The notes below the pieces were generated by a model, which was given only the letters and a program-made list of their open reading frames with translations, did not search any database and was not told the origin of the DNA. Positions 57,720-64,000 of a stretch of 64,000 bases of DNA are shown piece after piece (position 1 is the stretch's first letter; every line of letters begins with the position of its first letter). This DNA comes from Streptomyces sp. WAC 01529. GTDB lineage: Bacteria > Actinomycetota > Actinomycetes > Streptomycetales > Streptomycetaceae. The position numbers and the translations under genes were made by a program. Location of the stretch: NCBI RefSeq assembly GCF_003945545.1, contig NZ_CP029617.1, forward strand, positions 2,925,001-2,989,000, given 5' to 3'.

Positions 57720-59609
57720 ATGACGTCGACGCCGGCGGGCGCGCGGCAGGACGGTCCATCGCCGACGAGCCGGCTATGGGTGCCGTCACACGCGACAGGT
57801 GGTTTCCGCAGAATCAAGAAGACCCTGCCGCGGTACGACTACGAGCACTACAGCCGCCTCGCCGGGCCGCTCACCCAGCCCGACCCGGACAAGCCGTACA
57901 AGGTCGGGTACCGCTCGCTGCTCTCACAGGAGCCGCACCGGATCCGGGCCGCGCTGATGCTCGGCGCGGCCCCGCTGCTCTCCCTCGTCCTGCTCGGCTG
58001 GCTGCTCCAGCCCGAGCACTGGACGGAGCGGGAGCACGTGGCGAACGACTGGCTGCCGGCGCTCGACGTCGTCATGCTCGTCTCGATCGGGCTGATCGAG
58101 TTCTTCCGCTGTATGAACGTGCTCTCCAACGCGCACGCGACGCTGGTCGCCCGTGACCCGATACCCGTGGTGCCCGAGACCGGCACCAGAGTCGCCTTCC
58201 TCACCTCGTTCGTGCCCGGCAAGGAGCCGATCGAGATGGTGACGAGGACGCTGGAGGCCGCGGTCAGGATCCGTCACCGCGGCCTGCTGCACGTCTGGCT
58301 CCTCGACGAGGGCGACGACCCGGAGGTCAAGGAGGTCTGCCTGCGGCTCGGCGTCCACCACTTCTCCCGCAAGGGCGTGGCGAGGTGGAACACGCCCAAG
58401 GGCCCGCACCGCGCCAGGACCAAGCACGGCAACTACAACGCCTGGCTGGACGCGCACGGCGACGGCTACGACTTCTTCGCCTCCGTGGACACCGACCACG
58501 TCCCGATGCCGAACTACCTGGAGCGGATGCTCGGCTTCTTCCGGGACGAGAACGTGGGCTTCGTGATCGGCCCGCAGGTCTACGGCAACTACGACAACTT
58601 CGTCACCAAGGCCGCCGAGTCGCAGCAGTTCCTCTTCCACGCGCTGGTCCAGCGGGCGGGGAACGCCTACGGCGCGCCGATGTTCGTCGGGACGAGCAAC
58701 GCCGTGCGCATCAAGGCCCTGAAGCAGATCGGCGGCCTGTACGACTCGATCACCGAGGACATGGCGACCGGTTTCGAGATCCACCGCGCCACGAACCCGG
58801 CGACCGGCAGGAAGTGGAAGTCGGTCTACACCCCGGACGTGCTCGCGGTCGGCGAGGGCCCCAACGCCTGGACGGACTTCTTCACGCAGCAGCTGCGCTG
58901 GTCGCGCGGGACGTACGAGACGATTCTCAAGCAGTTCTGGAAGGGGCCCTTCTCACTGCCGCCGGGCCGCCTCTTCAACTACACGATGATGGTCATCTTC
59001 TACCCGATGTCCGCCCTGAACTGGATCCTGGCAGCGCTGAGTTGCGCGCTCTTCCTGGGCCTCGGCGCGTCCGGCGTGAACATCGACCCGACCATCTGGC
59101 TGATGCTGTACGGCAACGCCTCCGCGCTCCAGATCGGCCTCTACATCTGGAACCGCAGGCACAACGTCTCCCCGCACGAGCCCGAGGGCTCCGGCGGTGT
59201 GGCCGGCATGGTGATGTCGGCACTCTCCGCTCCCATTTACGCGCGCTCGCTCCTCGACGCCGCCCTGCGCCGCAAGAGCAGGTTCGTGGTGACCCCCAAG
59301 GGCGACTCGGCGAGCCCGGACACGCTCTTCGGGACGTTCCGGATCCATCTCTTCTTCATCCTGGTCTTCGGCGGCTCGGTCGCCGCCTCCTTCGTGTACG
59401 GCCACTCCCACCCCGCGATGATCGTCTGGGCGACGTTCGCCCTGCTGATCACGTCGGCGCCGATCTTCGCGTGGCGCTGGGGCATGCGGCAGGCCCGGAA
59501 GAGGCCGGGGCCGCCCGTGCTCGACGCGGTGGTTCCGCGGCAGAAGCCCAGCTGGGCGGCGGCGCCCGAGCAGACCATGCGGATCTCCCTCGGGGGGCGT
59601 GAGAAATGA
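57720..59609 (+). CDS. cslA: Cellulose synthase-like glycosyltransferase CslA (GT2)
   Basis: Membrane processive beta-glycan synthase that deposits a glucan-like polymer at hyphal tips. 629 aa, start ATG 57720 with GGGGGG upstream. Two N-terminal helices (about 80-100 and 115-135), then the GT-A domain with the processive D,D,D,QxxRW set: WLLDEGDDPEV, SVDTDHVP, ITEDMATG and QQLRWSRGT. Helices follow at about 420-480 and 540-590. No PilZ domain is visible. glxA overlaps by 4 nt, so synthase and oxidase are co-translated. Confidence 0.94.
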   Translation: MTSTPAGARQDGPSPTSRLWVPSHATGGFRRIKKTLPRYDYEHYSRLAGPLTQPDPDKPYKVGYRSLLSQEPHRIRAALMLGAAPLLSLVLLGWLLQPEHWTEREHVANDWLPALDVVMLVSIGLIEFFRCMNVLSNAHATLVARDPIPVVPETGTRVAFLTSFVPGKEPIEMVTRTLEAAVRIRHRGLLHVWLLDEGDDPEVKEVCLRLGVHHFSRKGVARWNTPKGPHRARTKHGNYNAWLDAHGDGYDFFASVDTDHVPMPNYLERMLGFFRDENVGFVIGPQVYGNYDNFVTKAAESQQFLFHALVQRAGNAYGAPMFVGTSNAVRIKALKQIGGLYDSITEDMATGFEIHRATNPATGRKWKSVYTPDVLAVGEGPNAWTDFFTQQLRWSRGTYETILKQFWKGPFSLPPGRLFNYTMMVIFYPMSALNWILAALSCALFLGLGASGVNIDPTIWLMLYGNASALQIGLYIWNRRHNVSPHEPEGSGGVAGMVMSALSAPIYARSLLDAALRRKSRFVVTPKGDSASPDTLFGTFRIHLFFILVFGGSVAASFVYGHSHPAMIVWATFALLITSAPIFAWRWGMRQARKRPGPPVLDAVVPRQKPSWAAAPEQTMRISLGGREK

Positions 59610-61543
59610 CGGAGCGTCCCGGCCGCCGCCGCGCCCGCCGCATCGCGATAGGGACGGCGGTCGTCCTCGCGCTCGCGGGGATGAACGGCCCCTGGCTGTG
59701 GCGCGTGGGCTCCGAGAAGTACCACGAGTACAAGATCAACCGACCGGAGTACAAGGCGGACAACGGCCACTGGGAGATCGTGGACTTCCCCGAGGAGTAC
59801 CGGCAGAACACCATCCACGCGGCGCTCCTGCACACGGGCAAGGTGCTGCTGATCGCCGGGTCGGGCAACAACCAGAAGAACTTCGACAAGAAGAAGTTCG
59901 ACACCCGCCTGTGGGACCCGGTCAAGAAGACCATCAAGAAGATCCCGACGCCCACCGACCTGTTCTGCACGGGCCACACCCAGCTGAGCGACGGCAATCT
60001 GCTGATCGCGGGCGGCACCAAGCGCTACGAGAAGCTGAAGGGCGACATCACCAAGGCCGGCGGCCTGATGATCGTCCACAACGAGGACCCGGACGAGCCG
60101 AAGACGATCCCGGCGGGCACCGAGTTCACCGGCAAGAAGAACGGCAAGACGTTCGTCTCCCAGGACAGCGTCCTGGTGGAGAAGGCGAAGAAGGTCTTCG
60201 ACAAGCGGACCGGCCGGTTCCTGCGTACGGAGCCCGGTCTCGGCCGGATCTACGTCGAGGCGGCCAAGAGCGGCGCCAAGTACGAGACGGGTACGCAGGA
60301 CAACTACCGCATCCAGGGCCTGAAGGGCTCCGACACCCGCAACGTCTACGGCATGGCGCAGAAGCTCGCCCTGGACAAAAAGGACTTCCAGGGGATCAAG
60401 GACGCCTTCGAGTTCGACCCGGTCGCCGAGCGGTACATCAAGGTCGACCCGATGAACGAGGCGCGCTGGTACCCCACGCTGACCACGCTCACCGACGGCA
60501 CGATCCTCTCCACCTCGGGCCTGGACGAGATCGGCCAGCTGGTGCCGGGCAAGAACGAGGTGTACGACCCGAAGACCAAGAAGTGGACGTACACCAAGGG
60601 CATCCGGCAGTTCCCGACCTACCCGGCGATCTTCCAGATGACCGACGGCAAGCTCTTCTACTCCGGTTCGAACGCGGGGTACGGCCCCGACGACGTCGGC
60701 CGCAAGCCCGGCATCTGGGACCTGCGGACCAACAAGTGGCGGGGCGTCCCGGGCCTGAGCGACCCCAAGCTCCTGGAGACGTCCGGCACGGTCGAACTGC
60801 CGCCCGCGCAGGACCAGAAGTACATGGTGGTCGGTGGCGGCGGGGTCGGTGAGTCCAAGGAGTCCAGCGAGAAGACCCGCGTCGTCGACCTGACGGCGGA
60901 CGAGCCGAGGTTCGTCGACGGTCCCCCGCTGGAGAAGGGCACGCGCTATCCGCAGATCTCGACGCTGCCCGACGACAGCGTGCTGATCTCCGGCGGCTCC
61001 GAGGACTACCGCGGGCGCGGCGACTCCAATATCCACCAGGCGCGGATCTACGACGCGAGGACCGGGAAGATGCGGAGGGTCGCCGACCCGCTGGTCGGCC
61101 GCAATTACCATTCCGGGTCGATTCTGCTGCCGGACGGCCGCGTGATGTTCTTCGGCTCCGACTCGCTCTTCGCCGACAAGGCCAACAGTAAGCCGGGCGT
61201 CTTCGAGCAGCGCATCGAGATCTACACGCCACCGTATCTCTACCGCGGTGCCCGGCCGGGCCTTGGCCGGGGGCCTGAGACGATCAAGCGGGGGGAGTCC
61301 GGTACGTTTCCGACGCGGCACGCGTCCTCCATCAAGACGGCCCGCTTGATTCGGCCGAGTGCGTCTACGCATGTCACGGATATCGACCAGACGTCGATCG
61401 CGCTGGACTTGGAGAAGTCCAAGGGGGCCATTTCCGTGACGGTTCCGAGGAATCGGAGTCTGGTGGAGTCCGGGTGGTACATGCTTTTCGTCACGGATGA
61501 TCAGGGGACTCCGAGCCGGGCTCGGTGGGTTCGTGTGCCGTAG
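59606..61543 (+). CDS. glxA: Mononuclear copper-radical oxidase GlxA (galactose oxidase-like)
   Basis: Oxidises the CslA-made glycan outside the membrane and is needed for its deposition. 645 aa, start ATG 59606 in the cslA stop (ATGA). A signal-anchor helix (residues about 12-30) follows a Tat-like RRRARR stretch. Kelch-type propeller. Radical-copper-oxidase residues: Cys121 (LFCTGH) and Tyr289 with adjacent Trp288 (ARWYPTL) for the Tyr-Cys cofactor, Tyr501-His502 (GRNYHSGSILLPDGR) and His589 (STHVTDIDQ). Residue roles are assigned by analogy to galactose oxidase. The C-terminal DUF1929-like domain ends ARWVRVP. Confidence 0.94.
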   Translation: MTERPGRRRARRIAIGTAVVLALAGMNGPWLWRVGSEKYHEYKINRPEYKADNGHWEIVDFPEEYRQNTIHAALLHTGKVLLIAGSGNNQKNFDKKKFDTRLWDPVKKTIKKIPTPTDLFCTGHTQLSDGNLLIAGGTKRYEKLKGDITKAGGLMIVHNEDPDEPKTIPAGTEFTGKKNGKTFVSQDSVLVEKAKKVFDKRTGRFLRTEPGLGRIYVEAAKSGAKYETGTQDNYRIQGLKGSDTRNVYGMAQKLALDKKDFQGIKDAFEFDPVAERYIKVDPMNEARWYPTLTTLTDGTILSTSGLDEIGQLVPGKNEVYDPKTKKWTYTKGIRQFPTYPAIFQMTDGKLFYSGSNAGYGPDDVGRKPGIWDLRTNKWRGVPGLSDPKLLETSGTVELPPAQDQKYMVVGGGGVGESKESSEKTRVVDLTADEPRFVDGPPLEKGTRYPQISTLPDDSVLISGGSEDYRGRGDSNIHQARIYDARTGKMRRVADPLVGRNYHSGSILLPDGRVMFFGSDSLFADKANSKPGVFEQRIEIYTPPYLYRGARPGLGRGPETIKRGESGTFPTRHASSIKTARLIRPSASTHVTDIDQTSIALDLEKSKGAISVTVPRNRSLVESGWYMLFVTDDQGTPSRARWVRVP

Positions 61544-61590
61544 GGACGAACTCCCTTTGGTGGGTGGGGAACTGCGGCTTTTTCTGGGCT

Positions 61591-61624
61591 GAGCGCGCAG
61601 TTCCCCGCGCCCCTTGCGGGGCGC
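61591..61624. repeat. Dispersed intergenic element (copy 5)
   Basis: GCGCAGTTCCCCGCGCCCCT followed by TGCGGGGCGC in the convergent glxA/GH6 gap, with a GCGGGGAACTGCGC-like fragment just before (61564-61576, GTGGGGAACTGCG). Probably terminates both genes. Confidence 0.75.
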
Positions 61625-61629
61625 TCCCT

Positions 61630-62664
61630 TCAGCCAGCGCTCCTTGCGAGGCCTAGTGCGTACTCCGGCCACCATTCGCCCGCCTTCGGGCCGCCCCGGC
61701 ATGTTCCGTCGGATTCGCCCGGGCGTTTGACCCAGAGATACGCGTCGACGAGCGGATCGCCGGTCTTCGTCGTCGGGGTTTCGCCGAGCGCCCGGCCCGG
61801 CGGGTTGCACCAGGGGTCCTTGCCCTTGTCGTAAGGGCCGTTGCCGTTGCGCCCCGTGTCGATGACGAACGGCTTGTCGCCTATCTTCGCCGAGAGCTTC
61901 TTGCCGAACTCCGTACTGGCCTCGGTGGTCTGGAAGTTGGATACGTTCACCGAGAAACCGTCGGCCTGCTCGACGCCGGACCGCTTCAGGGGCTCCCAGA
62001 GCGAGTCGGGGTTCTGCCAGCCCGCGTTGCCCGCGTCCAGGTACACCTTGGTGTTCTTCAGGGAGTTGAGCCTGTCGATGGCACCCCTGAGCAGGTCGTA
62101 CCGCTCCTCGTGGAACTGTTCGGGCGTGCAGTTGTCGACCATGTGGAGCACCGCGTCCGGCTCCAGGATGACCGTGGCGCGGCGGTCGCCGATGCCCTTG
62201 GCGACCTCGTCCACGAAGGCGCGGTAGGCGTCGCCGTCGGCCGCGCCGCCGCCGGAGTACTGGCCGCAGTCGCGGTGCGGGATGTTGTAGAGCACCAGCA
62301 GGGCGTCCCGGTCGGCCTTCTCGGCGGCCTCGGTGAAGCCGCGCGCCTGGTCCTGAGCGTCCTCCGGGACGAGCCACTCGGCGACGGGCTGCTCGGCGAT
62401 CTTCCGGATCAGCTCGGCGTCGTCCTTCTCGCCGTCCTTCTCATAGGCGGCGACCTGCTTGGCCGCGTTCCCCTCCGGGTTGACCCAGTACGGGTCCTCC
62501 TCCTTGGGCTGCTGCTTCAGCGGCGGACCCGACCTCTCCTCCTCCGGGTCACCGCCGGAGGAGGAACACCCGGAGAGGAGCAGCGCGGCCCCCGCGAGCG
62601 CCACTCCCGTCCTCACCCCCCGGGCCGCGAAACCACGTCCGCGACCTGTGCCTTTTCGGTACAT
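61630..62664 (-). CDS. cslZ: GH6 endoglucanase-type lipoprotein (CslZ-like)
   Basis: 344 aa, start ATG 62662-62664. Lipoprotein signal with lipobox LLLSGC (Cys about 33), then an acidic linker. GH6 fold: catalytic acid Asp in VILEPDAVLHM, INTGRNGNG-like segment VIDTGRNGNGPYDKG, and VKRPGESDGTCRGGPKAGEW with the putative base. By position it is the glucanase encoded next to cslA-glxA and probably trims the extruded glycan at the cell surface. Confidence 0.9.
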   Translation of the reverse strand: MYRKGTGRGRGFAARGVRTGVALAGAALLLSGCSSSGGDPEEERSGPPLKQQPKEEDPYWVNPEGNAAKQVAAYEKDGEKDDAELIRKIAEQPVAEWLVPEDAQDQARGFTEAAEKADRDALLVLYNIPHRDCGQYSGGGAADGDAYRAFVDEVAKGIGDRRATVILEPDAVLHMVDNCTPEQFHEERYDLLRGAIDRLNSLKNTKVYLDAGNAGWQNPDSLWEPLKRSGVEQADGFSVNVSNFQTTEASTEFGKKLSAKIGDKPFVIDTGRNGNGPYDKGKDPWCNPPGRALGETPTTKTGDPLVDAYLWVKRPGESDGTCRGGPKAGEWWPEYALGLARSAG

Positions 62665-62792
62665 TCAGTCCCCCTTGGGTGCACTGTCCGTATCTCAATC
62701 CTGACAGAAGGAGACTCTGTCCACGAGGGACGCGTTACCGTCGCGTCGCGGCCGGGTAGGCGCAGTCCGCGGGGAGTGGAGGAGAAAAAGTC

Positions 62793-63548
62793 ATGGGGGA
62801 CCACCCATGCGCACTGCGGCTCGCCGAAGTACTGGTGGAGGCCGCGGACACACTGACCGATGACTTCGACCCCGAGCGCTATCTGCGCCGGGTGTCGGAC
62901 CGCTCCGTGGAGCTGCTCGACGCGCAGGGCGCCGGTGTGCTGTACGCCGGCGGGGGCGACGGCGTCCGTTTCATCCCCGGCAGCCGCCAACAGGAGGTGG
63001 TACGCGCCCTGTTGGCGGTCCAGCTTCGGGGCGGGCCGTGCCTCGACAGCTTCGGGACCGGCAAGCCCGTGCCGCCAATCCGTGTCGACTCCAATGTCGT
63101 GGGGGCCCGCTGGCCGGCGTTTGCCGAGCGGGCCGGTGAGCACGGCGTCGCGCAGACCTTCGCGGTGCCGCTGCGGCACGGCGGTACGACGCTCGGCGTA
63201 CTGAATGTCTTCGTCTCGCACGCACATCAAAAGGCGCCTTCGGAACGGGAGTTGCGCATCGCCCAGGTGCTCGCCGACGCCGCCGCGGTGGGGTTGGTCA
63301 ATCACCGCACCCACGCCCGGGCCCTGACGCTCACCCAACAGCTCCAGGGGGCGCTGGACAGTCGTATTCGCATCGAACAGGCCAAAGGCATGCTCGCCGA
63401 GCGCTGGAACACCGGCATGGACGAGGCATTCGAGGCGCTGCGGCGCTATGCGCGCAGGGAACGCCAGGTCATCGACCTGGTCGCCGTTCAGGTGATCAAG
63501 AGAACGCTCACCGGTGAACTGCTCCGGAAGGACCGGTCGGCGCCCTGA
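62793..63548 (+). CDS. GAF-ANTAR regulatory protein
   Basis: 251 aa, start ATG 62793 with GGAGGAG upstream. GAF sensor domain at about residues 15-165 (VELLDAQGAGVLYAGGGDGV, AQTFAVPLRHGGTTLGVLNV) and a C-terminal ANTAR RNA-binding domain at about 180-240 (LTQQLQGALDSRIRIEQAKG, AFEALRRYARRERQVIDLVA). ANTAR proteins bind paired hairpins and prevent termination. The target is not evident here. Divergent from the GH6 gene. Confidence 0.93.
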   Translation: MGDHPCALRLAEVLVEAADTLTDDFDPERYLRRVSDRSVELLDAQGAGVLYAGGGDGVRFIPGSRQQEVVRALLAVQLRGGPCLDSFGTGKPVPPIRVDSNVVGARWPAFAERAGEHGVAQTFAVPLRHGGTTLGVLNVFVSHAHQKAPSERELRIAQVLADAAAVGLVNHRTHARALTLTQQLQGALDSRIRIEQAKGMLAERWNTGMDEAFEALRRYARRERQVIDLVAVQVIKRTLTGELLRKDRSAP

Positions 63549-63929
63549 GAAATCGGCGCCCGCGGCGGGCGGGCCCGGTACCGAAGGCGGGATGCCCAGC
63601 GCGAATGGGAGGGGGAATTGGCGATATCCGGACTCCGGATCCCTCTAGGCCGACGCGCTCATTCGTCCTAGAGTCTGTCGCACGGCCCAAGCCCCCGGCC
63701 TTCTCGGCCATTCCCCCCATTCTGGAATGGCCGTGAACCTCCCGCGTCGGCGCCGGGTTCCTCCCGCAGCTCGTGCGCACGCGGTCGAGGACCAGCCCGG
63801 TCGGCGGCTCAGGGGGGAGCGGGCCACCGACCGGGCCAGGTGCGCCGGTCCGCCCCGTGCCGCGGGGGCCCCGAGGGGTGTTGACAGCCCCCCTGACGTG
63901 CTGGGACTCTCCGGGACGACAAGTCCATA
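63549..63929. other. Intergenic region upstream of the riboswitch
   Basis: 381 nt with no supported gene. A TTGACA at 63881-63886 with GACTCT 18 nt downstream is a candidate promoter for the riboswitch-controlled gene beyond the window. TCTAGGCCGACG ... CCTAGAGTCTG around 63643-63676 is a weak inverted repeat. Confidence 0.5.
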
Positions 63930-64000
63930 CATCGAGGCGACGGTTGCCAGGAACCCGGTGCGAATCCGGGACGGTCCCGCCACTGTGACCCGCACGCGAC
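63930..64000 (+). ncRNA. Cobalamin riboswitch (5' part, cut by the window end)
   Basis: On the + strand: GGTTGCCAGGAACCCGGTGC, GAATCCGGGAC and GGTCCCGCCACTGTGACCC match the conserved core of the adenosylcobalamin riboswitch (the GCCACTG element and the AAxCCxGTGxGAAxCxGGxxC core). The 3' part with the regulated kissing loop and the gene it controls lie outside. It should shut off a cobalamin biosynthesis, cobalt transport or B12-independent isozyme gene. Confidence 0.92.

Noticed and set aside
59237..62377. 1046-residue minus-strand open frame
   Set aside because: Antisense to cslA/glxA and out of frame in the GH6 gene; composition typical of shadow frames.

Overview
The window is a very GC-rich, gene-dense stretch of actinobacterial chromosome, almost certainly from a Streptomyces core region. 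The gene order desD - hexosaminidase - glmS - adpA - orn - tRNA-His - cebR/cebEFG/bglC ... LPMO - cslA - glxA - GH6 is one I recognise as the S. coelicolor SCO2785 to about SCO2840 segment (from memory, not from a search). Two features make the genus assignment firm: a TTA leucine codon inside adpA and the adpA-orn pair. No phage, integrase, insertion sequence or CRISPR array was seen.

Layout. 1-5.6 kb: tail of the desferrioxamine synthetase gene, a secreted GH20 hexosaminidase, a DUF4429 protein and glmS. 5.8-9.6 kb: a universal stress protein, a small membrane protein, the developmental regulator adpA with a possible 30-codon leader peptide, oligoribonuclease and tRNA-His. 9.6-15.7 kb: the cellobiose/cello-oligosaccharide regulon (cebR, cebEFG, bglC) with two CebR palindromes. 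15.8-22.5 kb: an OmpR-type two-component pair, a spermidine-synthase-like protein, an XRE/TPR regulator and a histidine phosphatase. 22.8-28.5 kb: a PAP2 enzyme followed by a Cas4/AddB-like Fe-S nuclease, an unknown protein and a compact DNA2/UPF1-like SF1 helicase. A promoter-like element matching the actinobacterial RecA-independent DNA-damage promoter lies just before the nuclease. This is the best candidate for an undescribed system. 28.7-35.6 kb: a GGDEF-EAL protein (cdgA-like), a secreted M6-like protease, tRNA-Lys, an LLM oxidoreductase and a putative type II toxin-antitoxin pair.

35.6-44.7 kb is a catabolic island: two Asp/Glu-racemase (maleate isomerase/EutA-like) paralogues, a 2-hydroxyacid dehydrogenase, an amidase, a DUF3830 protein, an Ehu-like ABC transporter (four genes) and an IclR regulator. 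44.8-50 kb: tRNA-Lys, a DedA protein and two convergent paralogous NarL-type two-component systems. 50.4-62.7 kb: an acyl-CoA ligase, a chitin-binding LPMO with a DasR-like operator, an SPFH protein, an NlpC/P60 cell-wall hydrolase, a third tRNA-Lys, a GntR regulator, then cslA-glxA and the GH6 lipoprotein gene that make and process the hyphal-tip glycan. The window ends with a GAF-ANTAR protein and the 5' part of a cobalamin riboswitch.

Two themes recur. First, several units bear on polysaccharide sensing and cell-wall glycan (hexosaminidase/glmS, ceb, LPMO/cslA/glxA). Second, small tandem duplications are unusually common (a 17-bp unit at 5.8 kb, 111-bp units at 25 kb, 15-bp units at 34.9 and 38.6 kb, 11-bp units at 37.5 kb, a 72-bp-spaced pair at 54.6 kb), together with a dispersed family of intergenic elements built on CGCGCAGTTCCCCGCGCCCC.
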